Shown here: piece by piece, positions 52,856-63,858 of the stretch
Layout of the letters: each line of letters starts with the position of its first letter
Numbering within the stretch: the stretch's first letter is position 1
Source of the DNA: Arthrinium phaeospermum
Lineage: Eukaryota > Ascomycota > Sordariomycetes > Amphisphaeriales > Apiosporaceae
Length of the DNA: 64,000 bases
Assembly (NCBI GenBank): GCA_006503535.1
Contig: QYRS01000013.1
Span: forward strand, 1-64,000
Reading direction: 5' to 3'
Notes under the pieces: model-generated
Told to the model about the DNA's origin: nothing
What the model saw: only the letters and a program-made list of their open reading frames with translations
Database searches by the model: none
Made by a program: the position numbers and the translations under genes

Positions 52856-53174
52856 TTATTTCTTTGTAGGCTGTGGTGTTTCGGGGACCTTGACATCCTC
52901 GAATTCGTCCTGGCCAATAGCTCGGATCGTGTATACATCTGAAACCCCATGTGTAAGCACTTTTGTCGTTTCCCCCAGTCTTTTTGCGGTACCAGTGGAT
53001 GGGAAGATGTCGGAACGTACAGACGCCAATAGTCAAAGCAGCGATTGCCGATCCCACAACGGCATTCTTGAAGAGGTAGGGTCGTCGTGCGCGAATCAGG
53101 GCCGGCGACTGGCGGGAAAGCCTATCGTAGTAAGAGGAGCTTCCCAGACTGCGATGCTGGGTTAGAATTGCCAT
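52856..53174 (-). CDS. COA3: Cytochrome c oxidase assembly factor 3
   Basis: Coa3 is a small mitochondrial inner-membrane protein that stabilises newly made Cox1 and regulates its translation (established in yeast). Two exons on the minus strand, 53,021-53,174 and 52,856-52,938, encode 78 residues, the family's usual size. The 82-nt intron has a GTACGT donor and TTTCAG acceptor. The protein has an N-terminal SSSYYDRLSRQSPALIRARR segment. A single membrane span at about residues 37-57 (NAVVGSAIAALTIGVYVYT) is followed by the diagnostic IRAIGQDEFEDVKVP motif and a short proline- and lysine-containing tail. The ATG at 53,174 is the natural start. It shares a 0.95-kb divergent promoter region with the PTA1-like gene. 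Confidence 0.9.
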
Positions 53175-54127
53175 TCAAGCACGATATGGGTCTGGGCTAG
53201 GAGCGTAGTATTCCAATGCAGCGACATACCCAGGCATCTTGTTGGGATTAAGCTGGCAATGTGGGATGTTTCGGGGGTGATGGAGTAATTCCGACTGCTG
53301 CCTGCGAACTAGCCCTTGAATAGCAGTATAGGGCACATATGTGATGACACAGGGTTGTAAATGGACCATCAGCGGAATGGAAAGTGATTTCAGATGGGAT
53401 AATATTGAATGGTATAATGCTTGTCTTCTCTCTATGCAATAACGAAAGCGGGTTATTATATTTATCTATTAGGTATATAAAGAAATACATAAGCTAAGTG
53501 CATTAATAGCTGCATAAACAGCGGGAACAAGAGCGATACATCCACTTTAAATTGGTAGATAGTAGGTACGTACCTACCTACCCAGTGCCAGGTTCCATAG
53601 TTGCTTCCGTTCTTTCAATGTTCAACCAAGCAGGAACGGTCGACGCGCGATTCTCAGCTTCAGCTTGAGGCTTCTTTCAACCCTCACGAAAGCAGCACTC
53701 TTGTCCGTTTGGGTGCTTTCAACCGCCCGCCATCAAGTCCCGGCCATTGAGATATGCTGATCAATCCATGATCGCATGAATGATCTCAATCTAGTGCAAA
53801 ATCCCCCAGCGAGGTGGAGATTGCCCGTTGTGCGAGACTGCGCCAGCCAACACGCGCTTTTTGTCACAAGTTCCGGTCCCTGACATCACCACGACATTTC
53901 TACATCCGTACAAACCCTTCGCATCGCCGCATTTGCCCTCACCACACGTCACAGGCCGCGCCATAGCCTGGTCCGATCAACAGGAATCGTGTTGGCCCCG
54001 CTGCTGCGACCAACAACTCTGCGCATAGCGCCCATCAACCCGCATCGTTTGCACCTGCGATTCTTCCACCCCCATCCCACCCAAGCGTAAGCTTCACCCC
54101 AGTACTCGGCGCCTTCCGCTGCCCAGC
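53175..54127. promoter_or_regulatory. Divergent promoter region, COA3 / PTA1-like
   Basis: These 0.95 kb lie between two genes transcribed in opposite directions. A GTAGGTACGTACCTACCTACC cluster near 53,562-53,583 belongs to the recurrent CCTA-rich motif seen in several gaps of this window. An open frame at 53,828-54,028 lacks family features and overlaps the likely PTA1 leader. Confidence 0.5.
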
Positions 54128-54488
54128 ATGGCAGCTACAGGCCAACTCTCGGTCCCCGACCAGATCCGGCAACTCGAAGGAGCACGCAAGCTCGTTCTGG
54201 GCGATGTGAGCTATTATCCACAGGTCATCCAGGCGACATTGCCCATAATAGGGCCTACAGCACAGGTCGAGTTTCGTCGGTGGGGTGCCGACTTCCTCTC
54301 CGAAGCGTTTGCAACACCAGCCGTCACCTTATCTCAGAAGGAGACACTGTCTCTCTTGGTACTGGAGACCTTGATGCTGCTGGTTCAAGATCCAAAGCAA
54401 GACCCAATGGTGCTACGCAGCGTCATACAGACGGCAGCTAGTATATATCCGCTGGCACTCAGATGGACGTAGGTAGGCCCTTCCTTCA

Positions 54489-54528
<40 letters not shown>

Positions 54529-56811
54529 GCCTCGCATGACTTCGTAGATCTTGCCTCTCCCTCCACGTAGTAGTCCGAATCTTGCCATTAGCTGTCATGC
54601 CGATACATGTGTAGGAGCCGCGGGGCACCAGGCCCGTCTTGGTCCATTCTCAAATGGCTATGGATATGAAGAGACAGAAGTGCTGATACTCGCCCCAACA
54701 CCAGAATTAATAATCCTTACGATACTGCCGCCTGGGATCACATGTCGGCGATCAAGACTAGAGTACTACGGCTTTGGGACACTTCCCCTGTCACCGTTCG
54801 CATATGTTGTGTCAAATTCGCCCAACGGGTAGTACTGGCCCAGATGCCAAGCGTAAACACGGAACCGAGGGTAAGATACTTTCAAATCAGACTTCCAGGT
54901 GTATCTTGCGGCAGGCTAACGCATCTACAGAAGGGCGACCCGCTCGACATTTCCTTGGCCCTGATACCTTCAGGCCACTCCGCTCTGGATAGGCACAGTC
55001 TAGAGGCAGAAGCATCCGGGCTTCTCGATCGAATGCTGGGTGTTCTGCAGGACAGCAGCAGGTATGGTCCTCGGCACTCATTTCCTTCTCGGTGATGTGT
55101 GTGTTAATATATCCTATAGTGAAGTTCTAATTGTCGATGCAACTCTGAATGCCTTGTCTGTCCTCATTCGGGCAAGGCCAGCGGCGTCGAATCGGATACT
55201 GAACGCTATTTTCAGCTTCAACCCCTTCAAGCTGGCAAGCGTGCCGTTGACGCCAAAAGCGAAGGTTATTGTGCGCTCCATGGAAAAAACGACGCGGATG
55301 TTGTTAGCTCACTTGGCCAGACGGTAAGTTGAGATTTGAAGCCCCAAGCTGCTATCAATGAGATGGTGCTAATGAAAGCAGTGACCCTCGGAACCCCCAC
55401 GCCCCACGGATACAACAGTATCTTGAGCGGCTCATGGCATCCAAGGCCGAAGTGCTAGATGGGGGCAGTAGAAAGCGCGCACATGGCGATTCAGCAAGTG
55501 GTATAGAAGTCAAGCGCCAGCGAATGGGGCCTGCCCAACCTACATTCCAAATCCTACCGCTGGGAGCTGGTCCTCATTCCCTTGCCGATGTCTTCGCATT
55601 GACACAGAACGCTGGATTGAGGACCTTTGATGTATCCCAGGTGCCGGCATCCTTGGCCGCCAAGATAAGTGTGAACACAATAGCCCGGATCGATACCAGC
55701 ATTCTGGACCGAGCCATTGAGGTAAGATGAGCCTCGTTTCTATCTAGTGGAAAATTCCTGCTGACCCTCATGGCCAAAGGGGGTACGAGACCGACTTGCA
55801 CACCTTCACGAAGCCGCGCGGCAAGCCCCCAGCCCAGAGACAACGGCCCTCGACGTCGAGGAAGATGACGACTACGAGCCATACGAGCCGGCCTACGGCC
55901 CCGCCGAGAATGACGAGCAGATCCTGAACAAGCTCGATTCCGAACCTTCGTCCCAGAGCCGAGAGCAGCAACGACCCGCGGTGTTGAGCTCGTTGGGCTT
56001 GCCCACCTTCAAACTACCCCCACCGCAGCCTTTGAACCCAAACCAGGTCATCAAAGTTGGACAGGGCACTGTAGCTCGCGTGTTTAGCATGATGAGTGGT
56101 CTGGGTGACCCGGCGACCCGACGGGCAAGAGTTGGGGTGAACCGCCTTGCCGCTAGCTCCTATGACCGAGACGCCTGGATTACGATCATTGCCCGCCTTG
56201 CCACCAGGTCTCTGGCCGGCCTGAACGAGGTCGCGTTGAAGGATGAAGACGACTCGTCCCCGGTCAGTGGCATGCACTTGGGCAACGCGATCCGCGAATC
56301 GCTCTACACGTACGTGCTAGAAGATTTCCGGAAACGGATAGATGTTGCTGTGTCGTGGCTCAACGAGGAGTGGTACAACGACCAGGTGCAGCAAAAGTCG
56401 GCATCGGATGCTGGGTTGACTCCCCTACACTATGAGAAGTGGGCTCTTCGTTTACTGGATTCGTTCCTGCCTTATCTACATGCACAAGACAAGGTGCTTA
56501 CACGGTTTCTCAGTGAGATACCGGAAATCAACGCAGCCCTACTGAGCCGGGTGAAGACATTATGTCGTGATCCCAGCATGACTACGTTGGCTCTTACTAG
56601 CCTCTTGTACCTGGTCATGATGCGGCCGCCGGTCCGAGAGATTGCTCTGGACACGATGCAGAATATATGGCTAGAGTACGAGGAAGCCAGGCCGTCGGCG
56701 GCGAGGCACCTGGCCAAGTGGCGGCCAGCGTTTCTGGAAGAGCAAAAACAGCTAGCTGAAGGAAGTGGTCAAATGGGCATGGGCGCTGCTGCAGCAGCCG
56801 TGTCGACGTAA
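54128..56811 (+). CDS. PTA1: Pta1/symplekin-like pre-mRNA cleavage and polyadenylation factor subunit
   Basis: Pta1 (symplekin) is a scaffold of the cleavage and polyadenylation factor that forms mRNA 3' ends (established). Exons are 54,128-54,468, 54,705-54,870, 54,931-55,061, 55,120-55,323, 55,382-55,721 and 55,780-56,811, giving 737 residues, in the range of fungal homologues. All junctions keep frame: exon 1 ends RW(T) and exon 2 resumes INNPYDTAAWDHMSAIKTRV. The N-terminal HEAT-like symplekin region is marked by QIRQLEGARKLVLGDVSYYP and GDPLDISLALIPSGHSALDR. A basic segment (SRKRAHGDSASGIEVKRQR) and an acidic segment (VEEDDDYEPYEPAYGPAEND) follow. The C-terminal part includes LNEEWYNDQVQQK and ends in an alanine run (GMGAAAAAVST). 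The first intron (236 nt) is much longer than the other four (58-60 nt) and contains 36 consecutive C. Confidence 0.9.
54491..54526 (+). repeat. Poly-C tract (36 nt) inside PTA1 intron 1
   Basis: A run of 36 C occupies the first intron of the PTA1-like gene, 22 bases after the donor. Homopolymers of this length are prone to length error in sequencing and to slippage in vivo, so the true length is uncertain. Confidence 0.9.
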
Positions 56812-57135
56812 AGGGTTCGCGGGTCCTGCCTGGTAAAGCGGGCCGAGCGACTCTGAAGAAAGACAGGCGGACAAGATGGCTTCATGATGTATGTGTAGGT
56901 TAGGCATTCTCTAGAGGGCGGATGTGTAATTCTGAGACTCTTGGCGGGCACCCATGTGCCGGCGCAGTCATGGTAAAGGGGGGAGGGTTTTACCGCCGTG
57001 TATTGTATTGTATGTATGTAGGGAGGTGTGTGGCGGCGGCTGAAATGGTCTTAAAACGGGCTGATTCAGGGGCTTGGTAGTAGCGCATAGAACATACCCC
57101 ACCACTGCCCATGAGGCTTGCAGGCTCGTTGTCGC
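56812..57135. other. 3' flank of the PTA1-like gene
   Basis: These 0.32 kb contain no recognised gene. A short TGTATTGTATTGTATGTATGTAG microsatellite-like stretch lies at about 56,998-57,020. Confidence 0.5.
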
Positions 57136-57354
57136 TCAGAGGCTGGAGGATGACAGATGGGAATCCAGTCCAACGGTTTGCATGAGATGAGCCCCACCGG
57201 CCTGCTGCAGACGTGCATGATGTTTTACCTGCAGAATTTTGACAGCCAAAAGGATCTGATCTAAAGTGCCAGGATCGTAGTACAGGTAGTCCGCGGCCGA
57301 CATGTTTGCGTGGGAAAGTGCTAGGTCATTAAGACGCTCACATTGATGTTGCAT
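57136..57354 (-). CDS. Possible small hypothetical protein
   Basis: An ATG at 57,354 opens 72 codons, with an in-frame TAG directly upstream. The product begins MQHQCERLNDLALSHANMSA, continues YYDPGTLDQILLAVKILQ and ends in a serine run. I do not recognise it. A rival spliced model starts at an ATG near 57,515 (MQPLGLVPAGGPATIEDILN), uses donors GTAGGT and GTGAGC and reaches the same last frame (ILLAVKILQVKHHARLQQAG). Both are plausible by eye. No membrane segment or known motif is visible, and there may be no gene at all. Confidence 0.28.
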   Translation of the reverse strand: MQHQCERLNDLALSHANMSAADYLYYDPGTLDQILLAVKILQVKHHARLQQAGGAHLMQTVGLDSHLSSSSL

Positions 57355-58147
57355 CTATCAATTGATTAATCTCATGAAGGTTGCCTACATAGATACATAC
57401 CATAAGTTAGGTACCTATTCTACCTATTGACCTACCTCCTTGGACAGACAAGGTTTAGGATGTCCTCAATGGTTGCTGGGCCACCGGCCGGGACAAGTCC
57501 CAAAGGCTGCATATGTCAATTTACCTACCTAGGATATACGACTTAAGAGTCGTAGCCATGCCTGTGGAAGAACCCATTGAAAGCGCATGTAATTGTGGCT
57601 AGGGGCGTGTTCCCCCTACTAATCAAATTAGAGTAGGAGGCGCGTTTTGGGGGGGCGTGCGGGCCTCTATGCCTATTGGATCGGGCTGCGCGGTCTCCTG
57701 AAAGTGAAATCATAAGGCAAGCAGGTGCAGGCGTGCGTGTAGCGTGTTGATGTTTGCTTCTGTCTCAGCTTTCATCCATCAGACGATACATACGGTTTAC
57801 CCTAGCCCAGCTGGCAGCCTTTGCCTACTTGCTCCTGCTTACAGTGCCACCAACCAACCTACCTACCTACCTACCGACCCCTAGGCACTAGGTACCTAAC
57901 TAACCTACCTCCTAAACGTTACTGGAGGGCTGTAAGTGGCCTTCCCTGCCCGCCAGCGCCCGATCTCGTCACTACTCCAATGCTGATTGATATGCATCAA
58001 TGATAGCGACCTGGGGGTATTGCCTTATGTAGGTTAGGTATACTATACTTTCCAAGTCGAGACTCGGGTGTAAACAAAACCTTGCATCGAAAATCAACAA
58101 CCACCGTCGATATACATAACAGGCAGCCCGTCCGCGGCTTCCCCCGG
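57355..58147. promoter_or_regulatory. Upstream region of the SHE3-like gene with CCTA-rich repeats
   Basis: CCTACCTACCTACCTACC-like repeats lie at 57,855-57,875, and TAGGTACCTA-like words cluster at 57,400-57,445, 57,525-57,535 and 57,880-57,910. No gene was recognised. The segment is best read as promoter and leader of the SHE3-like gene. Confidence 0.45.
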
Positions 58148-60188
58148 ATGCGCACCCACCCTTTCTCCCTCCAGTCGTCCGCGCCTGCCTCGCCCATGCC
58201 CATGCCCATGCCCGAATCCAAATCGAAATCGAAATCGAAATCGAAACCGAAAATGCCGAGTCGGTTACAGAGAATGCGGTCTCACCGTGCATCCAGAAGC
58301 GGGAGTGCCAGTCCAAGTGCCAGCCCAAGTGCCAGTCCCAGTCCCAGTCCCAGTCGAGGATCCGTGGATGTCGGGGCCGAGAACGAAACCGGTAAGCGGC
58401 TCCCTTTGATTTGATTTAATCTTCAAGAATAATTGCGACCCCATCTGCCCATGAGATTATATCCTCTGCCCTACCCAGGCCAATTAAACAGGACCCTGGA
58501 TCGCCAGTTTCGCTGCAAGCCGTCACGCCAAGCAAGTTGCTGGCCACGACACTGCACCGACAACTCAACGGCCGCCGCCAAAAGGGCAAATGGCGATCAA
58601 TGCAACAGAATACTACTCCGTACTTTCATTGTTTCTTTTCCGGCATCCTATATGCTTCCTTTGCCTTTGTTCTTGATCGCAGCCGCAGTCACACACACAC
58701 CTACTCTCACTTTCTCACTCACACTCGCACTCACTCTCATTCTCATTCTCTCTCTCTTTCTCTCTCCCTCCCCCTCGCTCTCTCCACTTCTACTAGCCTT
58801 CTCTTTTCTGGACACTCGCTTGCCTGCTTGCCTTGCTTGGCCGGCTCTTTTCTCTTCTTCTTTTCTTGTTGTCTACACTTTCTTTTCCTGCCAGTGTCGC
58901 ATGTGCATGACACACACACATTAGTTTGCGTCGAGGGGCATGAGTAGTGACCTGGCCTGCAGCAACACCTCTCCGCGGCCAGTCGCCGATCGATGCGCTA
59001 TCTCCCACTACCACCAGATCCGCTACCGTCATGATGGCCGAGGCGAGATACAATCCATACGCCAACTCTCCCAAGTCTGCCAATGGTACCATTCCCTCCA
59101 CAATCCGCACTGTGCCCAGCTTCGACGATCCTTCAGATACCTCTTCCGGCTCCCCGTCCGCCAGAAATAGCAGGTTCTCTAGTTCTGTCAATAGCAACAC
59201 CAGCGCTGCTTCCCACACCTCCCAGTCCCAGAATGGTCCGACAGTACGCTTAAGATCTCCTTCTCCAGGTCCACCCACAGATCCTCAGGCAACCAACACG
59301 CCTATATATTCGAGCAACGCCACGGTTCGCACCGGCCAGAACGGCCTGGCACCCCCACACACGATAATACCCTCCCCGGACGGGAGCCCGATGGATGAAC
59401 AGGCGCTCCGCGAGGGGTCGCCGCAATGGGACTCGGCCGTGGGCAAAGCGGCTCTGGGAAAGACGGGTCGCGTCATCAACAAGCTCGTCTCCGACAATGA
59501 AGCTCTCCGGCGTGAGCTCAAGGTGGAGAGGATGAAGGCCGAGGAGGCCAAGCAGACGGCCAAGCTCATGGAAGACAAGATAGACCGCACCGTTTCCGAG
59601 TACGAATCGCGCTTACTAGAGGCAAACGTCACCAAGACCTTACTCAGCCGCAAGGAGCGCCAGGTCGAATCTCTGCAGGCCGCCGTGGAGCACGAGAAGC
59701 AACGCGCCGTCGATGCACTAGATCGCGAGCGGGTGTGGAAGGAGGAGCTCGAGCGAGGTCGCCGCGACGCCAACGTACAGGTCGAGGAGGCCAAAGCCCA
59801 AGCCATCTTGATGGAAGGTCGGTATAATGCCATAGCTTCACACTGGAAAGACCAGGGCGACGAGGTGAAAAGGACCGCCGTCAGCCTCCACGAGGAGATC
59901 GCGGCACTTGTGTTGGAACGAAGGAACGACGACGACAAAATCAACACGCTGCGTGATCTCTGTGACCAGCAGGACGGGAATATCCGGGACCTGAGGGAGC
60001 AAAAGGACAGCATCGACAGCCAGTTTGAGGAATACAAGAGGGAGCAGGAGAGCCTACTTGGCAACATCAAACAAGCAGCCCGGGAGCGGGAGGAGGAGCA
60101 AAGACAAACCATCGAAGAGACGAAACGAGTACTCGGAGAACTACGCTGGGCCTTGAACGTCAAGAAGAACGTTGCCGGAGCCCAGTGA
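58148..60188 (+). CDS. She3-like coiled-coil protein (SWI5-dependent HO expression protein 3 family)
   Basis: She3 in budding yeast is the adaptor linking myosin and She2-bound mRNA; the filamentous homologues share its long coiled coil (family knowledge). The secure part is 59,031-60,188, starting MMAEARYNPYANSPKSANGT. A Ser/Pro/Thr-rich region is followed by a charged coiled coil from about GRVINKLVSDNEALRRELKV to KRVLGELRWALNVKK. Family hallmarks include YESRLLEANVTKTLLSRKER, MEGRYNAIASHWKDQGDEVK and INTLRDLCDQQDGNIRDLR. A longer model joins 58,148-58,391 to 58,963-60,188 (donor GTAAGC, acceptor CTGCAG), giving 489 residues. Its reading frame is continuous (ENET then ATPLRGQSPIDALSPTTTRS), but the 571-nt intron is long for this genome. 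The extra exon is itself low-complexity, with SKSKSKSKPK and SASPSASPSASPSPSPS. The conservative start is 59,031 (385 residues). Confidence 0.75.
58680..58790 (+). repeat. CA/CT-rich microsatellite region
   Basis: Imperfect CACACA, CTCACT, CTCATT and CTCTCT tracts run together here, inside the putative long intron or leader of the SHE3-like gene. Confidence 0.8.
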
Positions 60189-61631
60189 TCGCATTTCAGA
60201 TCACCCTACAGCACGAAGGCTGTTACGCCCACACGAGATCTAGTCTCTCGAGACTAGGCCAGCAGAGATACCACCAAATCCAGCATAATGTGCGACCTCA
60301 CTGCGACAGTCTGAACTAGCCACCCTGTTGACCCCCTCCCTGCGAATTTCTTTGGTCCCCATGGTGCTCCGCCTCTATTGAGCTCTCCTCGGGTCTTGAC
60401 GCAGTTGGGCGCATCATTTTCGAGGTCAGATGGGAGGACAACGAGGGGTACTGGTACCTCAAGCACGCAAAATGTTTCCCGGGCCTATGCCGTCTCTGGG
60501 CAATGTTGCTCTCTACAAGTTGGATCATGGCACATCCTCAGATGGTTAAGAGCGAAAGGGGCCCAAGAGGCCGGTCCAGCGTGGCTCCTGGGCTTGACCA
60601 GCAAGTGGCAATCACCATAAGCCTCGAGTCTTAACATATACCCTTCCCTATACAATGGCATCCGCGGTCGGTCTTGTTGGCCGCTGTCCAGTGTATCCCG
60701 CGGCTTCGCCTGTCCTCGCTGGGGAACATTCGCCCGGGGACAAGAGTACATGACAGCATAGTAGCAAATATCGGCAGGCACACATCACGGGTACGGGAAG
60801 CCACCTAGCTTTCGATACCATCCAAGGAAGATCGAGGAGGGGGGCGGTGTAGCAAATACAACCATGGCATCCGTGCCGAATAATTCTTAGCCATCGAAAC
60901 TGTCGTGGGAGAAAGGCCGGCGCTTTTCTCTAGCACTGAAAGCAGTATTGGACTCCTTGAGCCAGACGCATCACCATCACATCCATCACCTCTTGGGTAA
61001 TAATAGTCTGGCCCAGGGAAACTCCCTCACATGAAGCCACCAGATGGATCATCATACGAGGTATTACCAGCAAGAATAAATAAATCTTCTATGTTAAACA
61101 TAGGCCTGGCGGTCAATTCACATAATGCTAGGTATCCTAATAATGAATATCAAGGTGATCCACCCACTGCGCAGCAATAAAACAAAGTGAAGAGAGCCAA
61201 AACGACACCCAAGATACTCGAGACCATAGCCGGCTAACCGAGCACACGCGGCCTATTCCAATCACATACCCAGTGACACATTATAACAAGGAGGGCGAAA
61301 GAATGGCGACCGCTACCATGGATTGCCAGCCCCCATAGCCCCAGAGAGCGGCACATGTGCTTCGTAGATGGCGCCCCTCATAGTGATCTTATATAATGTG
61401 ACGGTGCATCCAAATAGGCGGCGGGAAGCCACCGCGGAGTCGTGCTCAAACTTGGTAACAATAATAAGTGTATCAACATTCCCGGGAGGAAGAAACAAAA
61501 GAAAAGAAAAGGATTAAAAAGTCAGCAGCGATAATACCTATCCTGAACTCCTTACCCCCGCTCAAAGATATCGGGAAGTTGACCCTGTAGGCTATAGCAA
61601 GCAGTATGGGATCGCGACACCGCCTTCTTCT
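60189..61631. other. Convergent intergenic region, SHE3-like / DEN1-like
   Basis: These 1.44 kb contain only short, unconserved open frames on both strands. No tRNA, rRNA or conserved protein was recognised. Both neighbouring genes end here, so most of it is probably 3' untranslated sequence and spacer. Confidence 0.5.
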
Positions 61632-62634
61632 TCATTCGATCCTTGGGGGTGTATTACTTGGGGTCAGCCGCCTTCGTTCTCCCTCTTTCCGTAGGCTCTC
61701 GATGATCTTGAGCATCTCTTTTCGGGCGCCGATACTATCAATGGCCTTGCCTGCCATGCTCATCGATATCTTCTCGCCGGCATTTACAGCAAGCAGACGC
61801 TTAACCAGCAAATGACGCATTATGATGCAGACGAAGACGCCGCAGTCGCTCCCGTTCTCTTGTTGGGGACATTCGGACAGGTAATGAAAGCGCAGCGGCT
61901 TGCCAAGCACGCTCGCCAGCCGCTTGCACGCGACCCAGGCCTCCTCGTTGTTGGCACCCTCGAGAGAATCGTAGTGAAACGCGACACCGTCGATGATGCT
62001 CACGAGCAAGAGCGACCAGTGGCTCCCTCCCTCGGCCATGCCAACATTCCTATTGTCATTGATTGGCAGGAAGATGTGGGTGATTCCGCGAAAGTCGGGG
62101 AGCGCAGACCGAACGCCTTCGGTGTCCCCGTTCTTCATCAAGAGGAAGGTCATGCTAGGACGCAGGAGGACAATGTGCGCCTGTGGGTACTTTGACAGGA
62201 TTTCCTGTTCGAGAAACTCTTCCCAGAAGGCGATGTTCTAGTGAAGACGAAAGCAGTAAGCCACCGAGCCACGGCCCACGAATCTTGGCCAAACTCACGT
62301 TATCTGTCAGCCAGTCCGCCTTGAGACACTTGATGTCTTCGTATGTCACTTTCCCCCCCCCCCCTCATGTTAGTCTGGCTTTGGAGGAATCGCAGAGGGG
62401 CTTCATCGCGTACAGAGAACATCGTGGTCTGCCGCAAGCATAGAGTCAGTTTCGGCCAGCAGGTACAAGGGGCGGCCCTGGCTGCAGTGACTCACATGAA
62501 AGGTAGGGCTGCGTTGGCGAAGGTGAGGGGGAAAGCTACAGAGACATAGGTTAACCACAAGACGGCAAGCACACAGGGTGCTGCTTGCTCACGCTGTCGC
62601 CTAACCGCCTAGCGATCCTGTCTCGGATAGGCAT
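61632..62634 (-). CDS. Den1/SENP8-type Ulp1-family cysteine protease (deneddylase)
   Basis: Den1 (SENP8, Nep2) proteases remove NEDD8 from proteins and mature its precursor (family knowledge); SUMO specificity cannot be excluded from sequence alone. Five exons on the minus strand: 62,593-62,634, 62,496-62,535, 62,414-62,428, 62,299-62,348 and 61,632-62,237, encoding 250 residues, close to the family size. The N-terminus reads MPIRDRIARRLGDSLSPSPS, then PYLSYHDVLLTYEDIK and ADWLTDNNIAFWEEFLE. The catalytic triad is visible: His ~122 (GGSHWSLLLV), Asp ~139 (HYDSL) and Cys ~181 (GSDCGVFVC), with the oxyanion Gln ~175 in PQQENGSDCG. Exon 3 is only 15 nt, yet it is needed for the conserved SYHDVLL segment. 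Its downstream intron has a CTAAC branch site and contains 12 consecutive G on the coding strand. Confidence 0.88.
62353..62364 (+). repeat. Poly-C tract (12 nt) in a protease-gene intron
   Basis: Twelve C on the plus strand (G in the transcript) lie between the branch site and the acceptor of the intron that precedes exon 4 of the Den1-like gene. Confidence 0.9.
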
Positions 62635-63858
62635 CTTGGATGCGAGAAGAGAGCGGCAAAGGTAGCGCTGCTGGGTTGCGCGGTGCGAAAGTGATGCGAA
62701 AGATGTGTGGGCAAGCAACAAAGACTGGGGGCGAAGCGGGCGTGTCGAATAGCCAGTAAAGTAATGTATGCGCGCAGGGTTTGGCGTGTCGAGAAGAACG
62801 GAGGCCGGGCGGCGGAGGTTACTGGGACCTAGTGCAACTCTATGAAAGCCTTCAGACGGGGCAGGCGTGGAGGGAGAGCCCAGCAACGAGGGTTCTCGCT
62901 TGGCCTGCGAATGGGCACCGGTGATGACAGTCAGTCGGCGCCCTTGGTTTTTAGAGGCAAGGAAGCGACAACCTACGTAATGGGGGTTGAGGTAGATATG
63001 GAGAGGCACAGGACGGCTTCTGATTTGCCGGGACAAAGATGTGTACAAGGACTGACTACTTTTGGGGCCAGGCGGGATGACGCTGCCGTTGCTTTGCCGC
63101 TGGTGGGTTTTTTTTTTTCCTTCCTTCCTTCCTTTTTTCCCCCCTTTGGCGGCCTGTGTCGTCGGGGTCTCGATCTATGTAGTCTTGAACCTCGATTAGA
63201 TTGGGGGAGTGCGAGGCCGAGATAGCTCCTGAAGAAAAGAAAAAGAGAAGCTCCCGAGAAAAGATCCTCTCCAGGTTCAGGTTCAGGTTCGGGTTCGGGT
63301 TCAGATCCAGAACCAGAGGCGGAAAATAGAAGGCAGTGACAGGGCTGCCTGACTGGATGCAACGAGGGGCAAAGCGGATCGTGCAAAGAGAACGGGGCTG
63401 GCAACTGCAACTGGGTGTTGGTGTGCTGCAAAGTACAATTAGGTAAAGTTAAAGCCAAAATTGCGGGGGGAACCAAAGTCAGGCCCAGTGCCAGTGCCAG
63501 TGCCAGCCGGGGGCCGGGGCACCGATTGTTTGGTTCCTACTACCTACATACACCTACTTACATCAATGAAGCATTGGTACATACAGTACCTACCTAGTCA
63601 CCTCACGTTTTCCGGTACATGTTCCGATATCCGGCTGGCGTCACAGCCGCACCCAGAGCTTACATGCACCGATTAGTTGTTTTGATCATCTCTCTTTTGA
63701 TAAACGGCTTGCTAACTTGACTACCGGGCAGGCCGGCAGGCGAGCAGGCAGTGCTTCCTAGCCGTCACCCCGGGCCCGCCGCCGTGCACGCTCAAGGTGA
63801 ATGCGGCGGGACGGCATGACGCAAACGCGGCTGAGCTGCATACAATATTATCATAACA
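62635..63858. other. Upstream region of the DEN1-like gene, low-complexity
   Basis: No gene is supported over these 1.2 kb. Low-complexity elements include a T run with (TTCC)n at 63,109-63,135, a (GGTTCA/GGTTCG)n hexamer tract at 63,273-63,302 and (CCAGTG)n at 63,485-63,510. CCTA-rich words lie at 63,540-63,600. A 165-codon frame on the minus strand runs through the true protease start and is mostly leader. Confidence 0.5.

Noticed and set aside
59285..60163. A 292-codon minus-strand open frame rich in Ser and Arg
   Set aside because: It is the antisense shadow of the She3-like coiled-coil region. Codon periodicity of the sense frame explains its length and it shows no family features.
60535..60580. 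A tRNA-like ATGGTTAAGAGCG word
   Set aside because: It resembles a tRNA A-box region, but no B box or closing acceptor stem follows at the required distance.
62973..63476. A 167-codon minus-strand frame with an EPEPEPEP tract
   Set aside because: The charged tract comes from the GGTTCA/GGTTCG hexamer repeat, and the rest is low-complexity leader-type sequence without recognisable features.
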